From positions 410,682 to 474,681 of the forward strand of contig NZ_JACICD010000001.1 of NCBI RefSeq assembly GCF_014195655.1: a stretch of DNA of 64,000 bases, given 5' to 3'. This DNA comes from Ancylobacter tetraedralis. GTDB lineage: Bacteria > Pseudomonadota > Alphaproteobacteria > Rhizobiales > Xanthobacteraceae. The notes beneath the pieces are model-generated. The model was given only the letters and a program-made list of their open reading frames with translations. It ran no database searches and was not told the origin of the DNA. Shown in pieces: positions 43,234-51,863 of this stretch; the stretch's first letter is position 1; each line of letters begins with the position of its first letter. The translations under genes and the position numbers were made by a program.

Positions 43234-45879
43234 TTAGCTGAGAGAACGGGCAGCGATGTCGGCGACATCGGGCGAGAGGCCGGGCGTGTCGGCTACCCTC
43301 CTCACTTCAGCCTCGGCGAGGGAGCGGCGCTGGGGCTCCAGCGCCCGCCAGCTCTTGAAGGCGGAGAGCAAACGCGCGGCAACCTGCGGGTTCCGGCCGT
43401 CGAGCGCCAGCACGGTATCGGCAATGAAACGGTAGCCGGCTCCGTCTGCACGGTTGAATTGCGTCGGGTTGGCGCTGGAATAGGAGCCGATCAGCGCGCG
43501 CACCCGGTTGGGGTTGCTCATGGCGAAGGCAGGGTGGTTGGTGAGCGTGCGCACGCGCTCCAGCGTCTCGGGCTCGGCGATCTGCGCCTGCAGGGCGAAC
43601 CACTTGTCGATCACCAGCGGATCGTCGCGGAAGCGCGCGTAAAAGGCGGCGAGGGCCGGCTCGCGCTGCTGCGGTGCGCCATGCGCCAGCACGGATAACG
43701 CGAAGAGGCGATCCGTCATGTTGTCGGCGGCTTCGAAATGCGCCACCGCCCGGGCGATGTCGGCGGGTGCCGCCGTGGCGGCCAGCAGATCCAGGCAGGC
43801 ATTGCGCAGCGCCCGGCGCCCGGCCGAGCCCGCGTCCGGCGCATAGGTGCCGAAGGGCGCGAGGCGGGGATAGGTCGCCTCCAGCAGCGGGCGCAGCGCG
43901 TCGCCCAGCGTGCGGCGCAGGTCCCCGCGCGCTGCATGGATCGCGTCGGGGTCGACGTCACGGCCGATTTCGCGTGCCACATCGGTTTCCGAAGGCAGCG
44001 ACAGCGCCTGCGCGACGAAGGCGGGGTCGAGCGCGGCATCCTCCAGCGTCGCGCCCAGCGCCTCCACCAGCGGCGTCGCCGAAGGGGCGGGGCTGGCGCC
44101 CCGTGCCCGCGTCGCCGCGACGAGATGGGCGAGGGCCAACGTCTGCGCCGCGTCGAAGCGGTTGAACGGGTCGCTGTCGTGCCCGGCCAGAAAGACCAGA
44201 TCGTCGGTCGACAGGTTCGAAGTCAGCTTGACCGGCGCCGAGAAGCCGCGATTGAGCGAGGCGACCGGCCGCGTCGCCACCTCGCGAAACACGAAGCTCT
44301 GCCGGGGCTGGTCGATTAGCAGCACGCCGCGTTGGGCATTGCCGCCATCGTCCAGCACCAGCGGCATATCCTCGCCCTCCGGCCCGACCAGGCCGAGCGC
44401 GAGCGGGATCACCATCGGCGCCTTGTCCTCCTGCCCGGGCGTTGCCGGCAGATGCTGGGCGATGTCGAGGCGGTAGCTGCGCGTGGCCGCGTCCCAGCTG
44501 CCCACCACCTCGAGTTCCGGCGTGCCGGACTGCGCATACCACAGCGCGAACTGGGTGAGGTCGATGCCGTTGGCCTCGGCGAAGCAGGAAAGGAAGTCCT
44601 CGACCGTGGCGGCGTCGCCGTCATGGCGGTCGAAATAGAGGTCCATCCCGGCGCGGAAGCCCTCCTCGCCCAGCAGCGTCTTGAGCATGCGCACGACTTC
44701 GGCGCCCTTCTCGTAGACGGTTGCCGTGTAGAAATTGTTGATCTCGCGATAGGTGGAAGGACGCACCGGATGGGCCAGCGGCCCGGCATCCTCGGCGAAC
44801 TGGTGGCTCTTGAGCAGGCGCACGTCGGCGATGCGCTTCACCGGGCGCGAGCGCTGGTCGGAGGAGAATTCCTGGTCGCGGAAGACCGTCAGCCCTTCCT
44901 TGAGGCACAGCTGGAACCAGTCGCGGCAGGTGATGCGGTTGCCGGTCCAGTTATGAAAATACTCATGGGCGATGATCGCCTCGATATTGGCATAGTCGGC
45001 GTCGGTCGCGGTCTCGGGGCTGGCGAGCACGTATTTGTCGTTGAAGATGTTGAGGCCCTTGTTCTCCATGGCCCCCATGTTGAAATCGGCGACGGCGACG
45101 ATGTTGAAGACATCGAGGTCATATTCGCAGCCGAACACTTCCTCGTCCCACCGCATCGAGCGCTTCAGCGCATCCATGGCGTAGCCGGCCCGGTCGGCCT
45201 TGCCGGGTTCGACATAGATGCCGAGTTCGACCCGCCGGCCGGTGGCCGTGAGGAAATCATCGGAAACCTTGTCCAGCCGGCCCCCCACCAGCGCGAAGAG
45301 ATAGGAGGGCTTCGGCCACGGGTCGTGCCAGATGGCGTAATGGCGGCTCGTGCCGTCGATCTCGCCGGCCTCGACACGGTTGCCGTTGCCGAGCAGGATC
45401 GGCGCCTCCTCCCGCTCGGCCTCGACGCGGGTGGTGTAGACGGAGAGCACGTCCGGCCGGTCGGGAAAATAGGTGATGCGGCGGAAGCCCTCCGCCTCGC
45501 ATTGCGTGCAGTAGACGCCGCTCGACCGGAACAGCCCCATCAGCTTCGTGTTGGCGGACGGATCGAGCCAGGTCTCGATCTCCACCGTCACCGGCTGCTG
45601 CGGCGGGGCGAACAGCGTCAGCCCCGAGGGCGTCGCGCTATAGGCCGTGCCCGCCAGTGGCGTGCCGTCGAGGCTGACCGCCTTCAGCACCAGTTCGTCG
45701 CCGTCGAGCACGATGGGCGAGCCCTCGCGTCCGTCCGGGTTCGGCCGCATGGCCAGCCGGGCAATGACGCGGGTGGCATGGGGGTCGAGGCGGATGTCGA
45801 GATGGACGGTGTCCACCAGCCAGTCCGGCGGCCGGTAGTCGCTGAGGCGGACGGGCTGGGGTTCGGCATCACGCGACAT
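43234..45879 (-). CDS. pepN: Aminopeptidase N (M1 metallopeptidase)
   Basis: 881 residues, the bacterial PepN length. Exopeptidase motif GAMENKGLNIFN and zinc site HEYFHNWTGNRITCRDWFQL with the distal Glu in KEGLTVFRDQEF. The C-terminal helical domain continues to the end. Cuts amino acids from peptide N-termini in the cytoplasm. It is 80 bases downstream of folB on the same strand and might be co-transcribed with the C1 genes, probably by chance. Confidence 0.95.
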   Translation of the reverse strand: MSRDAEPQPVRLSDYRPPDWLVDTVHLDIRLDPHATRVIARLAMRPNPDGREGSPIVLDGDELVLKAVSLDGTPLAGTAYSATPSGLTLFAPPQQPVTVEIETWLDPSANTKLMGLFRSSGVYCTQCEAEGFRRITYFPDRPDVLSVYTTRVEAEREEAPILLGNGNRVEAGEIDGTSRHYAIWHDPWPKPSYLFALVGGRLDKVSDDFLTATGRRVELGIYVEPGKADRAGYAMDALKRSMRWDEEVFGCEYDLDVFNIVAVADFNMGAMENKGLNIFNDKYVLASPETATDADYANIEAIIAHEYFHNWTGNRITCRDWFQLCLKEGLTVFRDQEFSSDQRSRPVKRIADVRLLKSHQFAEDAGPLAHPVRPSTYREINNFYTATVYEKGAEVVRMLKTLLGEEGFRAGMDLYFDRHDGDAATVEDFLSCFAEANGIDLTQFALWYAQSGTPELEVVGSWDAATRSYRLDIAQHLPATPGQEDKAPMVIPLALGLVGPEGEDMPLVLDDGGNAQRGVLLIDQPRQSFVFREVATRPVASLNRGFSAPVKLTSNLSTDDLVFLAGHDSDPFNRFDAAQTLALAHLVAATRARGASPAPSATPLVEALGATLEDAALDPAFVAQALSLPSETDVAREIGRDVDPDAIHAARGDLRRTLGDALRPLLEATYPRLAPFGTYAPDAGSAGRRALRNACLDLLAATAAPADIARAVAHFEAADNMTDRLFALSVLAHGAPQQREPALAAFYARFRDDPLVIDKWFALQAQIAEPETLERVRTLTNHPAFAMSNPNRVRALIGSYSSANPTQFNRADGAGYRFIADTVLALDGRNPQVAARLLSAFKSWRALEPQRRSLAEAEVRRVADTPGLSPDVADIAARSLS

Positions 45880-45959
45880 GGCTAGGCTCCGGAACGCTCA
45901 TTTTCCCAAGAAGTAGGACCTCGGCACGGGAACCGGAAGCCCCTGCCATGCGCAATCGC

Positions 45960-46334
45960 TCACCGCGTGCGGATGATCTCGACGCCGACATCGCGGAAGA
46001 TGCCGGGAATGGGCGCAGCCGGCTTGTGCACCTCCACCCGCACCTTGTCGACCCGCGGATAGCGCGCCAGCACCGCGCCGGCGATCGCTTCGGCCAGCGC
46101 CTCGATGATTTGGAAACGGTGCCCGGCGGAGACTTCGTGCACGAGCGCGAACACTTTGTCGTAGCCGACCGTCTCTTCATAATCGTCATGGATGGCAGCC
46201 GGCGCGGCGTCGAGCCACCAGTCGACATCGATGACGAAGCGCTGGCCGAGCCGGGCCTCCTCCTCATACAGGCCGTGATGGGCGTGAAGCTCGATGCCAC
46301 GAAGGAAGATGCGGTCGGCGGTGGAGGCGGCCAT
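45960..46334 (-). CDS. folB: Dihydroneopterin aldolase
   Basis: 124 residues. Family pattern: RIFLRGIELHAHHGLYEEEARLGQRFVIDV, YDKVFALVHEVSAGHRFQIIEALAEAIA (the E-x-LAE of FolB) and VEVHKPAAPIPGIFRDVGVEI. It removes the side chain of dihydroneopterin. Being last in the mfnD-mfnF-folB operon, it probably serves the H4MPT pterin rather than folate only. Fifteen bases separate it from the mfnF-like gene. Confidence 0.88.
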   Translation of the reverse strand: MAASTADRIFLRGIELHAHHGLYEEEARLGQRFVIDVDWWLDAAPAAIHDDYEETVGYDKVFALVHEVSAGHRFQIIEALAEAIAGAVLARYPRVDKVRVEVHKPAAPIPGIFRDVGVEIIRTR

Positions 46335-46349
46335 GCGGAGTTTTCCCGG

Positions 46350-47408
46350 TCAGTCTTCGGTGAGGGCGGCGGCGAGCAGGCCGACGGCGACGGCGGGCGC
46401 GCAATCGGCGGCCTCGCGCGCGAGGTTTTCGTCGTCCGTCAGCACCTGGGCGAGGTCGAGATAGGCGAGGTTCCGACGTTCGGCGAGCCGGGCGGCGAGG
46501 AAGCGCCCGACGCCGGCACCGACGATGAGGTCGGTTTCCTCCGGGCCGGCGGAGGCGACGCCGTCGAAGGCGCGGCTGAGCCGGTGCAGCTGCTCCTCGG
46601 CAAAATAGCGGGCCAGCGCCCGGGCGGCCGGCAACACCTGCGGGGTGAAATCCTGCCCCACCATGCGCAGCAGCCGGCGGGCGCTGGCCTCTTCGCTCTT
46701 GGCACCGCCATCGGCGCTGGGGTGGAGATCGGCCATCTCGCTCAGTTCGCCGGTGAGCCGATGCACATCCGCCGTGGTGGCATAGTGCTCCGCCATCAGC
46801 GGCAGCCAGCGCCCGCCCCATGGCGCGGCCTCCGCCAGCGCCATCACCGGCGTGCGCACGACACCGGCATAGACGAGTTCGTTATTGGCGAGGCGCTGGG
46901 CATCGGTGAAGCCGCGCGCGGCGACCCGGCTGGCGCTGAACGGGATGAGGTCGCTGGTGGTCGAGCCGATGTCGATCAGCACGCCCCCCGGCAGCAGATG
47001 GGCCAGCACGGCGGCGGTGGCGTACCAATTGGCCGAGCCGATCATGTCGGCATGCGCCGCCGCTTCCGTCGCCGGCACGAAGCCTTCCGGGCCAGCGAAC
47101 AGCGCGAGCGGCGCGGTGCCAAGTTCCTCGATCAGGATCGCCGCCGTGCCGACCACCCCGGCGCGGCGATCAGGCCACAGGTCCGCGACTTCCGCCGTCA
47201 TGGTAACGGCGGAGGCGGCGTCACCGGGGAATTCGGCGCGCAGCGTGCGGATCGCCTCGTGCAGATGCGTGGCGCCCTTCCACACCGGGCAGGCAGCGAT
47301 GCGTACTGCCTTGAGGCGGCCGTCGCGGCCGAAGGCGGCGAGCTTCACATGCGCGCCGCCGACGTCCCAGCCGAGGCGGACGACGTTGCGCAGGGTTTCG
47401 GATGTCAA
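46350..47408 (-). CDS. mfnF: H4MPT-linked C1 pathway protein, hydantoinase/oxoprolinase fold (MfnF-like)
   Basis: 352 residues of the family labelled H4MPT-linked C1 transfer pathway protein (orf19 in M. extorquens), whose archaeal member MfnF joins the aminomethylfuran phosphate to glutamyl-tyramine in methanofuran synthesis. ASKHA-type motifs: LGWDVGGAHVKLAAF (phosphate 1), IDIGSTTSDLIPF (phosphate 2), LIVGAGVGRFLA. I set the start at TTG 47408, which overlaps the upstream stop as TTGA and fits the family N-terminus; no closer ATG exists. Confidence 0.85.
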   Translation of the reverse strand: MTSETLRNVVRLGWDVGGAHVKLAAFGRDGRLKAVRIAACPVWKGATHLHEAIRTLRAEFPGDAASAVTMTAEVADLWPDRRAGVVGTAAILIEELGTAPLALFAGPEGFVPATEAAAHADMIGSANWYATAAVLAHLLPGGVLIDIGSTTSDLIPFSASRVAARGFTDAQRLANNELVYAGVVRTPVMALAEAAPWGGRWLPLMAEHYATTADVHRLTGELSEMADLHPSADGGAKSEEASARRLLRMVGQDFTPQVLPAARALARYFAEEQLHRLSRAFDGVASAGPEETDLIVGAGVGRFLAARLAERRNLAYLDLAQVLTDDENLAREAADCAPAVAVGLLAAALTED

Positions 47409-48382
47409 AGGTTGATCTCCACGGGTCGGGCAGGCGGCAGATACGGCAGGTTCGGGACGTCGCCCTCGGGAACCTCGCCGTCGCGGATCAGTTCGGCGAC
47501 GAAGGCGAGCGGATTGACCGCAAGCGCGTGTCGCAGGCCGACATAGGATGTGGTGAGGCGCGGATTGACCTCGATCACCACCGGCCCCGCCGCGGTGGCG
47601 AGGTAGTCGACGCCGACCAGCCCGCGCAGCCCCGGCAGCGCCGCGCCGATACGCTCCGCCAGCGTGCGCAGCGTGTCGTCCACCGGAAAGGCACCGACCG
47701 TCACGCCGCTGAACCGGAATCGGCCCTCCACGATCGCGACATGCTGCCGGTTGGCCGAGAGAACATGGGTGCGGCCCTGCTGGCACAACAGGCTGAGGCT
47801 GGCGGCGGTTCCCGCGACCAGCGGCTGGATGACGGCGCCCGGTGCGATAGGTTCCGTGGGCAGCCTCGGAACAAGGATCACATCGAGCGCCCCGGCGCCG
47901 TCATCCGGCTTGATCACGAACGGGCCCTTCTGGCCCTGCGGAACCATGCCGGGCGGCCAGGTGGGAATGACCGGCACGCCGGCACGGGTCAGCACTTCGG
48001 CCGTTTCCCGCTTGCTGGCGCAGATGCGCAACGTGGCGTCGTCCGGGGCGATGACCCGGCTGTTGCGGGTGCGCAGCCGCGCCACCAGCCGCGCGAGGAT
48101 GCCCTCGCATTCCGGTGCGATCGGCCAGCAGCACTGCGCCTCTGCCGCCAGTTTGTCCCAGAGCGCGCCGGCATCGTCGCCCGGTCCGACGGGACGGCTG
48201 GTCCCGCGCGGCGGCTGCGGCAGGCGCGCATCATGCGTCGTGACGACGCGGATGCCGGGCAGGTCCTCGAGATCGCCGATCAGCGCGTCGCGCATCCGCG
48301 CGCCTTCGTCTATCAGATCCTCCGGCAGCGCCGCGCCGGCATAAAAGCCGCCCGTGACCGTTTCGCACACGAAGACCTGCAT
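47405..48382 (-). CDS. mfnD: ATP-grasp ligase, tyramine/tyrosine-glutamate ligase type (MfnD-like, OrfY)
   Basis: 325 residues. The ATP-grasp core is clear: ICASKRETAEVLTRAGVPVIPTW, FVIKPDDGAGALDV, then the metal/ATP site GLVGVDYLATAAGPVVIEVNPRLTTSY. MfnD in methanogens attaches glutamate to tyramine for methanofuran; methylotroph methylofuran has tyrosine with polyglutamate, so this enzyme probably starts that chain. 44 bases separate it from the divergent HisA-like gene. Confidence 0.78.
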   Translation of the reverse strand: MQVFVCETVTGGFYAGAALPEDLIDEGARMRDALIGDLEDLPGIRVVTTHDARLPQPPRGTSRPVGPGDDAGALWDKLAAEAQCCWPIAPECEGILARLVARLRTRNSRVIAPDDATLRICASKRETAEVLTRAGVPVIPTWPPGMVPQGQKGPFVIKPDDGAGALDVILVPRLPTEPIAPGAVIQPLVAGTAASLSLLCQQGRTHVLSANRQHVAIVEGRFRFSGVTVGAFPVDDTLRTLAERIGAALPGLRGLVGVDYLATAAGPVVIEVNPRLTTSYVGLRHALAVNPLAFVAELIRDGEVPEGDVPNLPYLPPARPVEINL

Positions 48383-48426
48383 TAGGCACGCCCGATCTGA
48401 ATAGGCGGGAAGGGAGAGGCCGCGAG

Positions 48427-49125
48427 GTGGAACTTATACCCGTCCTGGACCTCATGGGAGGTGCGGTGGTCCACGCCCGGCGCGGCGCGCGGGACGCCTA
48501 CCGCCCGATTGAGACCCCGCTCTGCGCGGGATCGGCGCCCCACGACGTGGCCGACGCCTTGTTGCGGCTCGCGCCGTTTCGCACGCTTTACGTGGCCGAC
48601 CTCGATGCCATTGCCGGCCGGGACGGGCATGATGAGGTGCTGGGCGAACTCGCGTCCCGGCATCCGGGCCTCGCGCTGTGGGTCGATGCCGGCGAGGCCG
48701 AGGCCGACAGGGTGGCGCGCCGCGCGGTGCATGGCCCGGGCCGGCCGGTGGTCGGCAGCGAGACGATGGCGGATCTCGAACAGGGGCGGGCGGCGCTCGC
48801 CGTCGCGGGTGCCGTCTTCTCGCTCGACTTCGGCCCGGAAGGGCCGCGCGGGCCCACCGTGCTGCATGCTGATTCGCATCTCTGGCCGGAGGCTGTGATC
48901 GTGATGACGCTGGCGCGGGTCGGGGCAGGGGAGGGCCCGGACTATGCGCGGCTCGGCGCGGTCATCGCCCGTGCCGGCGCGCGGCGGGTCTATGCGGCGG
49001 GCGGGGTGCGCCATGCCGAGGACCTTGCCCGGCTCGCCGATCTCGGCTGCGCCGGCGTCCTGCTGGCCAGCGCCCTTCACGATGGCCGCCTCGCGCGACG
49101 CGAGATCGAGGCCTGGCTGCGCTGA
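48427..49125 (+). CDS. HisA/HisF-like TIM-barrel protein of the C1 island
   Basis: 232 residues. TIM barrel of the hisAF-related group: MELIPVLDLMGGAVVHARRG, LYVADLDAIAGRDG, LWVDAGEAE, VVGSETM, FSLDFGPEGP, and VYAAGGVRHAEDLARLADLGCAGVLLASAL. The histidine phosphate-binding glycines are kept, but it is far from a his operon; relatives sit with H4MPT/methanofuran genes in archaea and methylotrophs. Function unknown to me, probably an isomerase or aldolase-like step in cofactor synthesis. GTG start, divergent from mfnD. Confidence 0.75.
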   Translation: MELIPVLDLMGGAVVHARRGARDAYRPIETPLCAGSAPHDVADALLRLAPFRTLYVADLDAIAGRDGHDEVLGELASRHPGLALWVDAGEAEADRVARRAVHGPGRPVVGSETMADLEQGRAALAVAGAVFSLDFGPEGPRGPTVLHADSHLWPEAVIVMTLARVGAGEGPDYARLGAVIARAGARRVYAAGGVRHAEDLARLADLGCAGVLLASALHDGRLARREIEAWLR

Positions 49126-49130
49126 CCCGC

Positions 49131-49967
49131 TCATGCGTCCGCCGGTTCTGCGGCGAGGGCGGCGGCGAACAGCGTCGCCACGGTGAGATCGGCGCTGGTG
49201 CCGGGATTGAGGCCGCGTTCTTTCAGCGAGCGGTCGAAGGCGAGAAGCGGCGGATGGCGCGTGGCCGCCGGCGCGTGAAGATCGACCGTGCCGGACACGC
49301 GAACGGCCTCAAGCCGCACCTCTTCCGCCACCGCTGTCCCGAATTTGCGGGCGATATGGCTGTCGGGGAAAGCGGTGAGATAGGCGAGGTAGACCGCCTC
49401 CGTGCGGGCCTCGGGCGCGGCCTGCGCGAAGGCGGCAAAGCGGTTGAGGCCAATGTCGAACACGTCCTCGAAGCCGCGCGCATATTGCCGGGCGATGCGG
49501 TCTCGCCCCGCCGCCAGTACCATCGCCTCCACGAGGCCGATGCGGGCGGGGGCGGCCACATCGTGTGCCGCCACCTGCCCCAGCCCGCCGGGATTGGCGG
49601 CGGCGATGGCGCGGAAGGCAGCCTGCGCATCGCCTGCGTCGAGCCCTTTCAGCACGGTGGCGAGACGGGTGCGCAACGGCCCCGCCGCTTCCGCCGCCGC
49701 CGCGAGCGGGGCGCAGAGCAGCACGATGCCCAGATTGCTGTTGAGCCCGGTGACCTTGAGCGAAGCCGCCACCGCCGTCTCGATGCGCGCGCCTACCCTC
49801 GCGCCTGGTGCCGCGATGCAGGGCGCGGCGGCGGCCGCCGCCCGCTCGAAATGGGCGACCTCCATGCCGTGGCCGGCGCTGAAGTGGTGCACATTGCCCG
49901 GCTTGAGCGCATCGAGTTCGGCCAGGCAGGCGCTGCGGAAGGCGCGCGCGATCGCGTCCGGCGTCAT
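49131..49967 (-). CDS. CitG-like protein of the H4MPT pathway (Orf7)
   Basis: 278 residues related to triphosphoribosyl-dephospho-CoA synthase (CitG/MdcB): LDALKPGNVHHFSAGHGMEV is the family motif, with NLGIVLLCAPLAAAA and GLNPGTSADLTVATLFAAAL at the C-terminus. In methylotrophs it is the gene orf7, needed for C1 transfer by H4MPT, with unknown chemistry. ATGA overlap with the upstream orf5. Convergent with the HisA-like gene five bases away. Confidence 0.85.
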   Translation of the reverse strand: MTPDAIARAFRSACLAELDALKPGNVHHFSAGHGMEVAHFERAAAAAAPCIAAPGARVGARIETAVAASLKVTGLNSNLGIVLLCAPLAAAAEAAGPLRTRLATVLKGLDAGDAQAAFRAIAAANPGGLGQVAAHDVAAPARIGLVEAMVLAAGRDRIARQYARGFEDVFDIGLNRFAAFAQAAPEARTEAVYLAYLTAFPDSHIARKFGTAVAEEVRLEAVRVSGTVDLHAPAATRHPPLLAFDRSLKERGLNPGTSADLTVATLFAAALAAEPADA

Positions 49968-50896
49968 CGAGCGGGCATCGGCTCGGGCACGGGCTTGAGC
50001 ACGCCCGCGAGATAGGCGGCGAGCCGGCCGGCAATGTCCACCTCGGTGGTCTTCTGCAAGCCCTTCCAGGCCGGCATGGAATTGACCTCCAGCACCTGAA
50101 ATCCGCCGCGCGCATCCTCGATCAGGTCGACGCCGGCATAGTCGGCACCCACCGCCGCTGTGGCGCGGATGGCGAAGTCGAAGGCCTGCGGATCCTGCGG
50201 CGCGCGCTCGCCCACAGCGCCCTGATGGATGTTGGTGATCCAGCGCCGCGAGCGGCGGATCATCGCCGCCGCGACCTCGCCGCCGATCACGAACACCCGC
50301 CAGTCGCGAAAATCGGGACCGCTCGGCTGGGTGACGAAGTCCTGCAGATAGTAGAGGCCGCCAACCGTCTCCGGTTCCGGAAGGGCGGTGCGCGGGGGGA
50401 TGCGGCGGATGCCCTTGCCCTGCGCACCGAATAGCGGCTTCAGCACCATGTCGCCCGGGGCCTCGTCGACCAGCGCCTGCATCGCCGCGCGGTCCTCGCC
50501 CACGAGGGTACGCGGCGTCGGCAGGCCGGCCTTCGCGATGAGGAAGCTGGTCATGCTCTTGTCGACGCAGCGTTCCACCGCGCGCGCATCGTTCATCACC
50601 GTCACACCCAGCTCGCGCAGGGCGTGAAGCAGGCCGAGCCGGGCGGTGATCTGCTCGGTCGTGCCCTTGGCGATGAGGCGCACGAAGGCGGCGGCGGGCA
50701 ATTCGTCGCCGAAGCCCGGCAGCATCAGCCCATGCGCCGTCTCGCCGATGGCGAAGCCGCAATCATTGAGCGAGAGCACGATCACCCGGAGCCCCGTCCG
50801 CTCGATCGCGGCCTTGAGGTTGCGCGTGTGCCAGTCGGCATCCTCGGTGAAGATGACGACCGTGTCGCCCGCCCGCGCGCTCATGCGCAGGCTCAC
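49964..50896 (-). CDS. RimK-family ATP-grasp ligase (Orf5)
   Basis: 310 residues from the GTG at 50896 that overlaps the mch stop (GTGA); an ATG at 50884 is possible. ATP-grasp core: DKSMTSFLIAKAGLPTPRTLV, DMVLKPLFGAQGKGIRRI, LQDFVTQPSGPDFRDWRVFVIGG, and GVDLIEDARGGFQVLEVNSMPAWKGL. It is the glutamate-ligase-like protein Orf5 of the methylotroph gene set. Probably adds glutamyl residues to the cofactor side chain, by analogy with MptN/RimK. Confidence 0.85.
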   Translation of the reverse strand: MSLRMSARAGDTVVIFTEDADWHTRNLKAAIERTGLRVIVLSLNDCGFAIGETAHGLMLPGFGDELPAAAFVRLIAKGTTEQITARLGLLHALRELGVTVMNDARAVERCVDKSMTSFLIAKAGLPTPRTLVGEDRAAMQALVDEAPGDMVLKPLFGAQGKGIRRIPPRTALPEPETVGGLYYLQDFVTQPSGPDFRDWRVFVIGGEVAAAMIRRSRRWITNIHQGAVGERAPQDPQAFDFAIRATAAVGADYAGVDLIEDARGGFQVLEVNSMPAWKGLQKTTEVDIAGRLAAYLAGVLKPVPEPMPAR

Positions 50897-51861
50897 GCGA
50901 AGGAGCGGTCGATCACCGCCTCGTCGAAAGCCCCATGGGTGAAGCTGCGCCCGGTCGACAGCGCCGTGACGGTGACGCGCGCCGGGCTGAACAGCATCGG
51001 GTCCATGGCGTAGAAGTCGCCATTATAGGCGGTGAAGATCTCACCGAAGGCGCGGCCATAATCGCGCGAGGTGGAGCTGGGCAGGCCGGCCGCCAGTGCG
51101 GCGGCTTCCTCCTCCGGCCCCTCGACGAAGAGGTGCACGTCGCCGCCGTAAAGGCTCGCGTCGTTGGTGCGGCCCATGGCGGTGATGAAATCCGGAGCGG
51201 GCGGGGGCAGCGGCGCGCTGGCGAGCCCGTCGACGATGCGCTCCAGCGGAAAATGCAGCGCATGCGCCTTGTGCAGCGCCACTTCCAGCACGCGCGCCAC
51301 CACCTGCACGGTGCCGGCAAGGCTCATGGTGGGGGTGAGGATGAGGGTGAGCCGATCCGGGGCGACGCCGCAGCCGGCCGCGATGCGCTCCACCAGAACC
51401 TCGGGGGGGAAACGGTCCACCTCCAGCACCAGCACGGCGCTCGAAGCCTGGTCGCGATAGCCGAGTTCGCCGAACAGTTCCTCCTTGGCGTGCAGCGCCC
51501 GCCCGGGGCCGGAGCCGAGCGCGAAGAACTCGCCCTCGGCAAGGCTCCAGCCGGCATATTGGCTGGCAAGGCAGGCGGTGACCGGATCGGCGGTGCGCAC
51601 GCCGATGAGCGTGCCCCAGCGTTTGAAGCGCGCGGCCGGCACGATATCCACCGCGCCGAGGCCGCCGAGGCAGATCTCGGCGATCAGCCGCCCGGCCTCG
51701 ATGCCCCCGCGCGCCGTGATGCCGGCGTCGACGATGCGGGCGCCTGCGGCGCTGCGGGTGACGGCGAGCCGCAGCTGCGGCGCCCGGGCGATCAGGTTTT
51801 CGACAAGCGGCTCCGTCAGCGTCGAGACGCTCGGGCGCGTGGGGCGGGAAAGGTCGTCCAT
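50893..51861 (-). CDS. mch: Methenyl-tetrahydromethanopterin cyclohydrolase
   Basis: 322 residues of the Mch family: LAVTRSAAGARIVDAGI, GGIEAGRLIAEICLGGLG, DPVTACLASQYAGWSL, FFALGSGPGRALHAKEELF, and AMGRTNDASLYGGDVHLFVEG. It hydrolyses methenyl-H4MPT to formyl-H4MPT, between MtdB and the Fhc complex. Two bases separate it from orf17 and it overlaps orf5. Confidence 0.95.
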   Translation of the reverse strand: MDDLSRPTRPSVSTLTEPLVENLIARAPQLRLAVTRSAAGARIVDAGITARGGIEAGRLIAEICLGGLGAVDIVPAARFKRWGTLIGVRTADPVTACLASQYAGWSLAEGEFFALGSGPGRALHAKEELFGELGYRDQASSAVLVLEVDRFPPEVLVERIAAGCGVAPDRLTLILTPTMSLAGTVQVVARVLEVALHKAHALHFPLERIVDGLASAPLPPPAPDFITAMGRTNDASLYGGDVHLFVEGPEEEAAALAAGLPSSTSRDYGRAFGEIFTAYNGDFYAMDPMLFSPARVTVTALSTGRSFTHGAFDEAVIDRSFA

Positions 51862-51863
51862 GG

